Below, piece by piece: positions 18,639-27,645 of a DNA stretch of 64,000 nt (positions are counted from its first letter, which is position 1; each line of letters opens with the position of its first letter). Where the stretch lies: contig JAFGCG010000191.1 of NCBI GenBank assembly GCA_016932715.1, forward strand, positions 1 to 64,000, written 5' to 3'. The position numbers and the translations under genes were made by a program. A model generated the notes under the pieces. The model searched no databases. It had not been told where the DNA came from and worked only from the letters and a program-made list of their open reading frames with translations. Source of the DNA: Anaerolineales bacterium. GTDB lineage: Bacteria; Chloroflexota; Anaerolineae; Anaerolineales; Villigracilaceae.

Positions 18639-19784
18639 ATGAGGCCGCTCTCCATCCTCCTGCTCGGCACGCAAATGGCGATCGGCGGGGCGCAAAGAGG
18701 CTTGCTCGATCAGGCGCGCTGGTTCAAATCGCATGGCTGTAAAGTGACCGCTGCCTTTTTTTATGACAAGGAGGGTCTGCATGAAAAATGGAGACGGGCA
18801 GTTGATTTTCCGATCCACAACCTTGAGGCATACGAGAATGGCGCCGGTTTTCTGCGCCAGGCGGGTCAGTTGCTGATGGGCTTGTGGCGGCTATGGAAAT
18901 TGCTTCTACGCGAACGATTCGAAGTCGTTGAGGCTTTTACCCACGACAGCAACCTTCTCGGATTGCCTCTTGCCTGGCTGGAACGCGTGCCCGTTCGAAT
19001 CGCAACGCATCGTGGCAGGATCGAAGGGTTTCTCTTGTGGCGGCAAAGATTGCATAGCTGGCTGGTCAATGTTGGAATTGCAAGTACCCTCGTTGTGGTC
19101 TCGGAGCAGACGCGACAACTTGCCATGGACGAAGGGGTAAGGTCAGATCGAATTGTCGTGATCCCGAATGGCGTCATGCCTCTGGATACATCGTCGGTCA
19201 ATGGAATGGATGCCCGCAAGGAATTGGGACTTGCTGAAGACAACCTGTTTCTTCTTTCCATCGGTCGTCTCACCCATCAAAAAGGACACGAGCATCTTAT
19301 CCAGGCTATGCCGAAAGTGATCCGTCGTTTCCCAACTGCAAAGGCGTGGATTTGCGGAGATGGTCCCTTACGAGCACAGCTGGAATCACAGATCGTAGAA
19401 CTTGGCTTATCCGACCATGTAAGACTACTAGGCTCACGGGATGATGTTTCACTGTTGCTGGCAACTGCGGATATCTTTGTCCTCCCTTCACGTTCGGAGG
19501 GGTTATCGAGGGCGTTAATGGAAGCCATGGCGGCGGGTATTCCCGTTGTTGCCACTAACGTTGGCGGCATCAGGGATTTAATAACCGACGGCGTGCACGG
19601 ACTTCTGGTTCCCTCGGAGGATTCCGAAAGACTGGCGCAATCCATATTACAATTACTCGATGCTCCACTAATGATGAAGAGAATGGGCGCGGCGGCACAG
19701 GCGCATGTTCTTGAGGCTCATTCGACAGATATCATGTGCCAAAGGTATTACGATTTGATACTGGGCCTCTTGGAAAACAAATGA
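18639..19784 (+). CDS. Glycosyltransferase family 4
   Basis: The 381-residue protein has the classical GT4 layout: IGGAQRGLLDQARWF at the N-terminus, VIPNGVM linking the two domains, SIGRLTHQKGHEHLI, and the donor-binding segment LPSRSEGLSRALMEAMAAG with the EX7E glutamates. It starts immediately at the stop of the previous transferase. It is probably a retaining transferase acting on a membrane-linked acceptor. Similarity to the neighbour is only at the fold level, so this is not a recent duplication. Confidence 0.87.
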   Translation: MRPLSILLLGTQMAIGGAQRGLLDQARWFKSHGCKVTAAFFYDKEGLHEKWRRAVDFPIHNLEAYENGAGFLRQAGQLLMGLWRLWKLLLRERFEVVEAFTHDSNLLGLPLAWLERVPVRIATHRGRIEGFLLWRQRLHSWLVNVGIASTLVVVSEQTRQLAMDEGVRSDRIVVIPNGVMPLDTSSVNGMDARKELGLAEDNLFLLSIGRLTHQKGHEHLIQAMPKVIRRFPTAKAWICGDGPLRAQLESQIVELGLSDHVRLLGSRDDVSLLLATADIFVLPSRSEGLSRALMEAMAAGIPVVATNVGGIRDLITDGVHGLLVPSEDSERLAQSILQLLDAPLMMKRMGAAAQAHVLEAHSTDIMCQRYYDLILGLLENK

Positions 19785-19820
19785 ACTTGTTCGAAGTACA
19801 AAAATTCTCACAGTGAACCA

Positions 19821-21965
19821 ATGATGAGTACAAGAATCGGACGTGCTTTATTCTTGCTTGCAGGCGTATGGATAATCTCTGGCGCCTGCGTGGAATTCTA
19901 TAATATCGCCTGGGGAACCGGGGTTTGGCTAGGTCAGCTTGCGCTAAAATGGGCGCTCGCTCTGTTCCTGTTTGGATTGTTCTGCATCTTATGTCTGGTT
20001 GGCACCTGGATTGTCCTTTGGTCCCTCAAAAAATTGGAAAGGCCGTTTGAATCTCTCTCTTCATTCCGTGACCGGCTGGGTACCTTCCGTTGGGTTCTGG
20101 CTGCCCTTTTCCTGGCTGCGCCCGTTTATTTCCTGCAATACACATTTTGGGGGATCGTCCTGCATGATCACTATCTGCGAATCCTGCTCGCCGGCTTTTC
20201 GGGCATATTGCTGGGCTGGCTGCTCACGAAAGAGGCGAACCAGCTTATCAACTGGCAGGGCATCCTGACCTCATTTATCCTGGTATCCGGCAGTTTTGTC
20301 CTTTTTGTATCGCTGAAAGAAGTGACGGCTTATCCCTTTTCCCTGGGATGGTCGGAAGGGAACCGGCTTTGGGATTATTCCATACTGTTTGGCCGCCATC
20401 TTTACGATTATCCATTGGACAAACCTATCCCGGTCCTCCTGGATTTTGGCAGAAAGTTTGTAGGTGGTGTTCCATTCCTGATTCCCAGCGTAAATATTTG
20501 GCAGGTTCGTTTGTGGCTCGCCCTCGTGGATATTGTTCCCTATCTGGTTCTGGGGTGGGCTGCCTTTCGCTTGGCGAAAAACAATATTATGAAGTGGACG
20601 CTGGCTGGGATATGGGCGTTTACGTTTGTGCACCAGGGACCCATCCATCCTCCATTGTTGTTATCTGCAATCGTCGTGGCTTTAGCATGGGAACGTCCTT
20701 TATGGCTGGCTGTTCCATTGATCGCGGTTGCCAGTTACTTTGCTGTGATCAGCCGCCTCACATGGCTGTTTGCGCCTGGGATGTGGGCGGTCATGCTGGA
20801 GTTAAGTGGGGCGGTGACCGCCCAAAATGATCCGCCTGGCAAAAGGATCTGGTTCCGGTCAGCCGCTGCCGGCTTGGCTGGAGTGCTCGGCGGTTACGCG
20901 GCTCCTTTTTGGGTCCCCAGCCTGCTTCGGTGGATCAGAACGATTAGCGAATCGCCTGTTGCAGTCAACCCGGATGTGATTGTCGGCAGAAATGTCACTA
21001 TGGCAGCAGTCAACGCAACCGTGACTACCCAGCCTCTGCTTTGGTCCAGGCTGCTTCCCAATGCAACCTACAATGAGGGCATCCTGATCGGATTATTGTT
21101 AGCGGTCCTGCCCCTGATTGCCGTCTTGATCTATCTTGTGAGAACAGGTCGCTGGAAGCTTACTACATGGCAAAAGCTTGCTATCATTTTGCCGCTCCTT
21201 TCCTTTTTGGTGGTTGGTTTGATTGCCAGTGTGAAGATCGGCGGCGGGGCGGACCTGCACAATCTGGATATGCTGATTATTGGGTTGATGTTTGTCGGTG
21301 CGATTGCATGGCGTAATGGCGGTTCTAAGTGGATTGATGAGATTCAAGCTGCCCCTGTCTGGGTAAAATTTGTGCTGGTGGCACTGATTCTTATCCCGGG
21401 TTATCAACCTTTAATGCACATGTCGCCGCTTGTGATCACAGAAGATAGAACCACAGTGGCTGCGTTGGCTGATATTCACGAGGATCCTTTGCCCAACCCT
21501 TTACCCGATACGCTGCCTTCCCAGCCTGACACGATCAAAACCCTGGAGAGTATCCGGAAAGAAGTAGCAAAGGCTGCTCAGAACGGCGACGTTCTCTTTA
21601 TGGATCAGCGTCAGTTGCTCACATTTGGTTATATCAAAGATGTTCCGCTTATCCCCGAGTACGATAAAAAGGTGCTTATTAATGAGGCTTTGAGTGGAGA
21701 TGCTCGGTACTTTGCAAGTTTCTATCGGGATCTGGCATCTCGGCGTTTCTCTCTGATCGTCACCAACCCTGTCAATCGGCGGCTGGACAAGACCGAGGGC
21801 CACTTTAGCGAAGAGAACAATGCCTGGGTAAAATGGGTCTCCACGCCTTTGCTATGCTACTATGAGTCTCTGGACAGACTGAAAAGAGTCGATGTGGAGC
21901 TCCTGGTGCCGCGCCAGGATATCTCGACCTGCGAGCAGGGACTTCCAATACAGATCAACAAATAA
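19821..21965 (+). CDS. Multi-pass membrane protein, GT-C-like (paralogue of 24821-26809)
   Basis: The 714-residue protein has about 13 membrane helices and a soluble C-terminal region of roughly 170 residues. It shares several blocks with the product of 24821-26809: FSLGWSEGNR against FAMGWSETSR, LKIGGGADLHNLD against LKIGGGANLHNLD, QLLTFGYIKDVPLIPEYDKK against a matching stretch, and FSEENNAWVKWV near the C-terminus. Together these suggest an uncharacterised polyprenyl-sugar-dependent glycosyltransferase family. ATG 19824 is an equally possible start. Confidence 0.65.
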   Translation: MMSTRIGRALFLLAGVWIISGACVEFYNIAWGTGVWLGQLALKWALALFLFGLFCILCLVGTWIVLWSLKKLERPFESLSSFRDRLGTFRWVLAALFLAAPVYFLQYTFWGIVLHDHYLRILLAGFSGILLGWLLTKEANQLINWQGILTSFILVSGSFVLFVSLKEVTAYPFSLGWSEGNRLWDYSILFGRHLYDYPLDKPIPVLLDFGRKFVGGVPFLIPSVNIWQVRLWLALVDIVPYLVLGWAAFRLAKNNIMKWTLAGIWAFTFVHQGPIHPPLLLSAIVVALAWERPLWLAVPLIAVASYFAVISRLTWLFAPGMWAVMLELSGAVTAQNDPPGKRIWFRSAAAGLAGVLGGYAAPFWVPSLLRWIRTISESPVAVNPDVIVGRNVTMAAVNATVTTQPLLWSRLLPNATYNEGILIGLLLAVLPLIAVLIYLVRTGRWKLTTWQKLAIILPLLSFLVVGLIASVKIGGGADLHNLDMLIIGLMFVGAIAWRNGGSKWIDEIQAAPVWVKFVLVALILIPGYQPLMHMSPLVITEDRTTVAALADIHEDPLPNPLPDTLPSQPDTIKTLESIRKEVAKAAQNGDVLFMDQRQLLTFGYIKDVPLIPEYDKKVLINEALSGDARYFASFYRDLASRRFSLIVTNPVNRRLDKTEGHFSEENNAWVKWVSTPLLCYYESLDRLKRVDVELLVPRQDISTCEQGLPIQINK

Positions 21966-21969
21966 TTCG

Positions 21970-21975
21970 TAAAAT
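21970..21975 (+). promoter_or_regulatory. Candidate -10 box for a leaderless transcript
   Basis: TAAAAT lies exactly six bases before ATG 21982 and no ribosome-binding site lies between, so transcription would begin at or next to the start codon. The -35 region is weak. Confidence 0.45.
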
Positions 21976-21981
21976 ACCTGT

Positions 21982-22821
21982 ATGGGATTGAAACACCTAA
22001 ATCTTCCTTACCTGATTCCTCGCCTGGTTCGCCACTTCCTGCCCGAAAAACTGGTGCGGGCTCTGCTTTTACGGAGCCTCATCATCCGCCCGGGACTCGA
22101 AACCAGCGACCCGTTCGCGGCGGTCCAGCGTTATGTCGATGTGCTCTCAGCGCACGGACGGTCCTTCGGTGGGAAGCGCGTCCTGGTCTTCGGCTATGGC
22201 GGGCGCTTCGACCTCGGCGTGGGCTTGCTGAAGATGGGCGCTGCCCATGTCATCCTCTGCGACAAATATGCGCGGCCCGATGAGGTACATAACCAGCGAA
22301 TGTTCGCGGGGGAGCAGGAATACTTTGTTAAACGGGACCAGGGCCTTCGTCCGCGCCCTGAACGGATGACATTATTGGAATCGGATATCCGGGAGGTGCA
22401 ATCCTCCGGGAGAATGGAACCTGTCGACATCGTCCTCAGCAGCTCGGTGTACGAGCATCTTGACGATGTGGAAGGCATTACGCGTGCCCTGGCTGGCCTG
22501 ACGAAGCCTGACGGCATCCAGATCCACTTTGTGGACCTGCGCGATCACTTCTTCAAATATCCTTTTGAAATGCTGCGCTTTTCAGAAGGTGGATGGCGCA
22601 CCTGGCTGAACCCTTCCAGCAATCACAACCGCTACCGTTTGTGGGATTACCGCCGCGCATTCGAGTCCTGTTTCGGCCAGGTTGAAATCGAAGTCCTCGA
22701 CCGGGATGCGGAAGCGTTCCAGAAGGTCAGGCCGTACATCCGCCCGGAATTCCTGAGCGGCAATCCGGAGGACGACGCCGTGACCCTGATCCGGGTGATC
22801 GCCTCGAAACCTTTGAGTTAA
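21982..22821 (+). CDS. Methyltransferase-domain protein
   Basis: The 279-residue protein has a Rossmann-like core with VLVFGYGGRFDLGVGLLKMGA, where the usual E/DxGxGxG becomes FGYGGRFD, and IVLSSSVYEHLDDVE, the signature following strand four of class I methyltransferases. LTKPDGIQIHFVDLRDH follows. It is soluble and probably modifies a sugar or polyprenyl intermediate. The start appears leaderless. Its stop lies two bases before the next membrane-protein gene, so the two are linked in one unit. Confidence 0.68.
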   Translation: MGLKHLNLPYLIPRLVRHFLPEKLVRALLLRSLIIRPGLETSDPFAAVQRYVDVLSAHGRSFGGKRVLVFGYGGRFDLGVGLLKMGAAHVILCDKYARPDEVHNQRMFAGEQEYFVKRDQGLRPRPERMTLLESDIREVQSSGRMEPVDIVLSSSVYEHLDDVEGITRALAGLTKPDGIQIHFVDLRDHFFKYPFEMLRFSEGGWRTWLNPSSNHNRYRLWDYRRAFESCFGQVEIEVLDRDAEAFQKVRPYIRPEFLSGNPEDDAVTLIRVIASKPLS

Positions 22822-22823
22822 CC

Positions 22824-24830
22824 ATGTACCTTTTCAATGAACTTCAGATCCTGCCTTTGCTCCTGCTTTTCCTGCTTTGGGGATTCGGCGGATGGCTGCT
22901 GACCCTGCGCTGGTTTGACCTGGAACCCCACGAACGCGGCTTGATCGGCTTTGGGCTGGGTCTGGTCATCGCCAACTGGACGGGGAATTTTCTTGCGCGC
23001 TTCCTCCCGTTGCCTGTCGCCTTTTGGGGCGCAGCGCTGTTGACGCTGGCGCTGGGCATTCTTTCTGCCTGGCCGCTGAACCGTGAATTATTCCCGGGAT
23101 GGAAGAATATACGCTGGTCTGCATGGCTGTTGTTTATCGGCACGGCATTCGTCCTTACATTGATCGGGCGGGGCCTGGGGATATTGGATGAGTATCAGAA
23201 TTTTCCCGCCATTTCGATCATGGCGACAGGCGACATCCCGCCGCATTTGCCGGGCGCGCCGGATGTGCACTACGGCTACCATTACTTTCTCTTCCTGCTC
23301 GACGTTCAGTTCATGCGGGTTGCATCGGCGCCTCTCTGGACCGCCGTTGATCTGGCGCATGGGCTGACGCTTGCCCTTGCAATTACTTTCGTTGGTTTGC
23401 TGGCGTGGCGTCTGACCCGCAGCAAAACTGTTGCACGGGTTTCCGCAGCATTTTTTCTGTTGGCAGGAGGCACACGCTGGCTTTTGCTCCTCGTGCCCGG
23501 CACCTTATTGAACAGGGTATCTTCTTCGCTGACGTTGATCGGCTCCGGCAGCGATACTGCCCCCAGTCTCTTTGAAGCGCTTTCCCGGCCCTGGGCTGTC
23601 GCAGGCGCCGGACCGATCCCTTTCCCTTTCGCGTTCGTGAACGGGGTAAATCCTACAGCAGTTATGACGCGCCATGGTTATGGCGTTTCCGCCCTCCTCA
23701 TCCTGCTTTTAATGTTGCTGCTGGCAGGTCGGCAAAAGACATGGAAAGCAGGCATCCCTCTGACCATCCTGCTCGCCTCTCTTGCACTGGCGAATGAAGT
23801 GGATTTTGTTCTTCTCTATCTCGGAATTCTTCTGATCGCCATCCTGTGGATGGTTGAGAATAAAACGATCCGGCCGCCGCAGTCGGCGCGATTCTGGATC
23901 GTTGTCACGATCCTCGCAGGCGTGTTCGCATTGATACAGGGAGGCATGGCAACGGAGGTCCTGCGCGGCCGCCTGGCTCCTCCCGATACCCAGACAGCTT
24001 CGTACTTCAAAGTTGGCTTTTCGCTTGTGCCTCCCCAGGTGGTCTCTTCCCATCTTGGTAAGTTATCGCTGCTGCAGCCTTTTCAACTGCTTGCGGCACT
24101 CTTGGAAGTGGGTCCCCTCGTCCTGGCATTCCCGCTCGTTTTGATTTGGGGATACAAAGCCTTGCGCGAAGAAAAATGGTTCCAGGCGGCCCTCGCGGCG
24201 TCCGCCATCCCGAGCCTGTTCTCCATTTTCATCGAATATTCAGGCAATGCGGGCGTGACAGCCACCACCCGCTTGCTTGCGAACGTGTTCTTCCTCTGTA
24301 AAATTTTTGCCGTCCCGCTTTTCTGGTTGTGGCTGCAAAACCAGCCCGAATGGAAACATCACGCAGTGTATGGATTGGGACTCCTTGCCATGCTTGGCGG
24401 CGTAGTGCTTTTTGCAATTCAACTGATCGCCGTGCCTCGGCCTGTTTACACTGAGTTTCTTACCGATATGGATGCGCGCTTTTATCAGGAATATTGGGAT
24501 CGTCTCTCCCCGCCCTCGGCCTGGATCCTGGACCCCAGCCCTTCACGCGCCCAGACGGTTTTTGGCCGCCAGTCCCAGGCCAGTGCAGGCACCGATTGGG
24601 CTGTCTTTACACCTGAGTACCGGGCGCTGGTTCAAAACCCCGATCCCTATCGATTGAACGCGGCGGGTTATGGTTATGTCTATGCTGACAAAGAATATTG
24701 GAAACTCCATGCCTCACAACTTGAGCGGCCTTGTGTACAGGTTGTGAAGACCATCGAAGGCGTAAAACAGGCACATGGCGGTTTTGCGCCTGATTTCCGG
24801 CGATTGGTCGACATCTCCGCATGCAAATGA
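22824..24830 (+). CDS. Multi-pass membrane protein, GT-C-like
   Basis: The 668-residue protein has about 14 hydrophobic helices and a short soluble C-terminus. An early external loop carries ILDEYQNFPAI and LPGAPDVHYGYHYF, the acidic/aromatic loop pattern seen in GT-C and DUF2298-type proteins. The gene starts two bases after the methyltransferase and its end overlaps the next gene by ten bases. It probably handles polyprenyl-phosphate sugars at the outer membrane face, but no characterised relative can be named. Confidence 0.62.
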   Translation: MYLFNELQILPLLLLFLLWGFGGWLLTLRWFDLEPHERGLIGFGLGLVIANWTGNFLARFLPLPVAFWGAALLTLALGILSAWPLNRELFPGWKNIRWSAWLLFIGTAFVLTLIGRGLGILDEYQNFPAISIMATGDIPPHLPGAPDVHYGYHYFLFLLDVQFMRVASAPLWTAVDLAHGLTLALAITFVGLLAWRLTRSKTVARVSAAFFLLAGGTRWLLLLVPGTLLNRVSSSLTLIGSGSDTAPSLFEALSRPWAVAGAGPIPFPFAFVNGVNPTAVMTRHGYGVSALLILLLMLLLAGRQKTWKAGIPLTILLASLALANEVDFVLLYLGILLIAILWMVENKTIRPPQSARFWIVVTILAGVFALIQGGMATEVLRGRLAPPDTQTASYFKVGFSLVPPQVVSSHLGKLSLLQPFQLLAALLEVGPLVLAFPLVLIWGYKALREEKWFQAALAASAIPSLFSIFIEYSGNAGVTATTRLLANVFFLCKIFAVPLFWLWLQNQPEWKHHAVYGLGLLAMLGGVVLFAIQLIAVPRPVYTEFLTDMDARFYQEYWDRLSPPSAWILDPSPSRAQTVFGRQSQASAGTDWAVFTPEYRALVQNPDPYRLNAAGYGYVYADKEYWKLHASQLERPCVQVVKTIEGVKQAHGGFAPDFRRLVDISACK

Positions 24831-26809
24831 ACATCATCCAGCCCGCGCGTCTCACATTTTGGCGATTTATCTTTGTGGCGACTGCCGCGCTCCTTTTTCT
24901 TTCCGTGAACCAGTTGCTTGGAAAAGCGAATGCCGTCGGTGTGGACCTCTCCGCCAGCACATCATGGAGGGGACTGCTCGCGGGACTGAGCGCCCTCGGA
25001 CTGCTCTCGCTTCTGCTCTTCGCCTTCGTCGGGTCCCGTTATGGGGAGCGGGTCCTCGCCCTGGCAGAATTTCCGGAACGCGCCCCCGCCCAATTGCGCT
25101 GGCTCGGTGCAGTGCTGATCGGCGTGGCACTGGTTGGATTCACATTTGTCTTCACGATCCCCTTCCTGCGAAGCTTCTTTGCCGGAGTAACCTGGATCCG
25201 CGCGCTGGGTTTCTGGTCGTTCAGCCTGGTGGGGATGTGGGGGATCAAATTCCTTCGCAAGGAAACGCCCTGGTTCAGCGCGCTGGTTGCGATCATACTG
25301 TGTCAAGCCACGTTCCATCTCTTGTTGCTGTACTGGCCGCGCGTCACCGACTATCCCTTTGCCATGGGCTGGTCGGAGACGAGCCGTTATTATTATCCTT
25401 CCCTCTATCTCTCTGAAAAAGTGTATGGTCAGCCATACCCCTGGCCGATCCTGCATCCCACGTTGCACCTGCTGCTTGTGCCGCCTTACCTGTTCGATGC
25501 ATCGCTCTGGGTTCACAGGTTTTGGCGTATAGCGCTCGGATATCTCCTGGTGGCAGCCGTTGTCCCTGTTCTGCTGAGGCGGCTTTCCATCCCCGGCCGC
25601 GCAGCACGCTGGCTGACAGGTTTATGGATGTTTCTCTATCTATATATGGGTCCCATCTATTTTCATTTGACGATCCCGGTGATCCTGGTCCTATGGGGAT
25701 TCTCCACCCGGAGCGACCGGCGCACCTGGATCGTCCTGCTCCTGGCGTCTGTCTGGTCTGGCTGGAGCCGCGTAAATTGGTATCCCATGCCCGGGCTCAT
25801 CGCCGCAGTTCTGTATTTAATGGAAGTGCCCTATAAAGGGAAAAATGTTTTGACGTACCTGCTTAAACCTGCGCTATGGTTTATCGTGGGCACGCTGGTC
25901 GCATTTCTATCGCAACGAGTTTACATTGCTCTTTCCGGCATACCGGACAGCAGCGTCTTTTACAGCAGCTTTACCTCTGACCTGTTATGGTATCGGCTTT
26001 GGCCCAATTCCTCTTTTTACTTCGGAATTGTACCGGGGGTGATATGGGTTTCCCTGCCCATGTGGCTTGCCGTCTATGTTGCGCTGCGATCCTCGAAAGG
26101 AGACTGGCATCCGCTGCGATTGGCGCTCATCTTTGCCGCAGTACTCGTTATACTTCTGGGTGGGGTTATCGTAAGCCTGAAGATTGGCGGCGGCGCAAAC
26201 CTCCATAATCTGGATGCGTATTTTATTCTCCTGTTGATCTGTGTTGCCTATCTTGTATTGGCTGGCTATCGCAGCGAAACTGGAGCAATAGCCCGGCCTG
26301 TTTCCCTGCATTGGCTGCTGGTGCTGGCATTGATGTACAGCCCTGTCTCAACGTATTTGCAGTTTGGGATCGGTTTCAAAACATATGATTCCGTGCGGAC
26401 GCAAAAGGTGCTTGCCGGTTTGCAGGCTCAGGTGGATGCGGTCAACGCCCGGGATGGGGAAATCCTTTTCATTACGCAAAGACATCTCGTTGCCATGCAT
26501 ATGTTGAACGGCGTGACGCTCCTCCCCGAGTATGAACGCGAAGACCTGATGGAAATGGCGATGGCGAATGATGTCCAATCCCTGACAAGGTTTCGGGAAG
26601 ATATGGAGAATCAACGGTTTGCATTGATCGTTGTTGACCCGCTGAACTACAATCTCCTGGCAAGGAGGCGCAGCTTTTCGGAGGAGAACAATGTCTGGGT
26701 GACGCGCGTCGTGAAACCTATCCTGTGCAATTATCGCGAAGAAGCTGTTTTCCCGGCTGATGAGATCGCGCTCTATGTACCGCAGGAGGGCGCGCGGCAG
26801 TGTCCGTGA
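24821..26809 (+). CDS. Multi-pass membrane protein, GT-C-like (paralogue of 19821-21965)
   Basis: The 662-residue protein has about 13 membrane helices and a soluble C-terminal part. It is homologous to the product of 19821-21965 over the whole length, with shared GWSE, LKIGGGANLHNLD and FSEENNVWVTRVVKPIL blocks. It overlaps the preceding gene by ten bases. Its stop at 26807-26809 abuts the stop of the minus-strand methyltransferase gene, leaving no spacer between convergent genes. A membrane glycosyltransferase role is inferred from topology and neighbours. Confidence 0.63.
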   Translation: MQMNIIQPARLTFWRFIFVATAALLFLSVNQLLGKANAVGVDLSASTSWRGLLAGLSALGLLSLLLFAFVGSRYGERVLALAEFPERAPAQLRWLGAVLIGVALVGFTFVFTIPFLRSFFAGVTWIRALGFWSFSLVGMWGIKFLRKETPWFSALVAIILCQATFHLLLLYWPRVTDYPFAMGWSETSRYYYPSLYLSEKVYGQPYPWPILHPTLHLLLVPPYLFDASLWVHRFWRIALGYLLVAAVVPVLLRRLSIPGRAARWLTGLWMFLYLYMGPIYFHLTIPVILVLWGFSTRSDRRTWIVLLLASVWSGWSRVNWYPMPGLIAAVLYLMEVPYKGKNVLTYLLKPALWFIVGTLVAFLSQRVYIALSGIPDSSVFYSSFTSDLLWYRLWPNSSFYFGIVPGVIWVSLPMWLAVYVALRSSKGDWHPLRLALIFAAVLVILLGGVIVSLKIGGGANLHNLDAYFILLLICVAYLVLAGYRSETGAIARPVSLHWLLVLALMYSPVSTYLQFGIGFKTYDSVRTQKVLAGLQAQVDAVNARDGEILFITQRHLVAMHMLNGVTLLPEYEREDLMEMAMANDVQSLTRFREDMENQRFALIVVDPLNYNLLARRRSFSEENNVWVTRVVKPILCNYREEAVFPADEIALYVPQEGARQCP

Positions 26810-27556
26810 CTATTTTTCCAGGATGATCAGGAGACGGGTGGCGAACAAGCCGGGAAAGAAGTCCAGTAATTTTTCCAGTTTCTTGATCAGAGGCAGCATC
26901 GAAGTTGGATACAACTGAGGTTTGGAAAACCCGCCCGAAGCGGCATAGGCGAGGGCAGAGAGACGAATGGTTTCGATCTTCTGCCAGTCTTCGAGTTTAG
27001 AGCGGAAATTGTTTCCGATAAAGATCCGCGTGGCGTTCCCTTGGGCTGCATAATAACCAATACTTTCGGGCGACCAATCTTCAGGCGCATCCCACTCGAT
27101 TTTTTTCATAATTGCAATCGGCTCATCGTGCGGTATGCCATAGACCAGCAATCCCAATACACTCATATAGGGTTCCAGCATGATGACACGTCCACCTTTA
27201 CGAATGACGCGCGTAAACTCCCTGAGTACCGTACCCGGATATTTCAAGTGGTGGAAAACATCCGTCAGGATCAGATCGGAGATTGATTCGTCTGCAAAGG
27301 ATAGTTTATAGGCATTTTCGATCTGGTCGATCCACGGGTTGGGGAACAGATCAGTGCGCAGACAATCGGGAATGACGTCTCGAATGTTGCCGAGACCGGA
27401 ACCCAGTTCAACAATTTTTGCATCGGGTAAATTGCTCAAATTCTGCGCGATGAGATGATAAAACCCATCATACAATTTCTGCAGCAGAGGCTTCCGATGC
27501 CAATAATGGCTGTTTTTATTGATAAAGTCCTGATGTAAATGGATTCCCATGATCAT
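26810..27556 (-). CDS. Class I SAM-dependent methyltransferase
   Basis: The 248-residue protein has the SAM motif IVELGSGLGNIRDV near residue 45 and an ISDLILTDVFHHLKYPG segment followed by RKGGRVIMLEPYMS, the Methyltransf_11 pattern. Transcription is opposite to the block before it. AAAAGG lies before the ATG at 27556. It is the last gene of a minus-strand set that includes three membrane glycosyltransferase-like genes and a methyltransferase-GT2 fusion, and may act on the same glycan. Confidence 0.75.
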   Translation of the reverse strand: MIMGIHLHQDFINKNSHYWHRKPLLQKLYDGFYHLIAQNLSNLPDAKIVELGSGLGNIRDVIPDCLRTDLFPNPWIDQIENAYKLSFADESISDLILTDVFHHLKYPGTVLREFTRVIRKGGRVIMLEPYMSVLGLLVYGIPHDEPIAIMKKIEWDAPEDWSPESIGYYAAQGNATRIFIGNNFRSKLEDWQKIETIRLSALAYAASGGFSKPQLYPTSMLPLIKKLEKLLDFFPGLFATRLLIILEK

Positions 27557-27645
27557 GTAGCCTTTTGTTAAGTCGATTTTTTGATAGTAGAATTTTGACC
27601 ACGTAGGATAAGCCTTAAGCCCATCCCGGGCAATGAATATGCCGG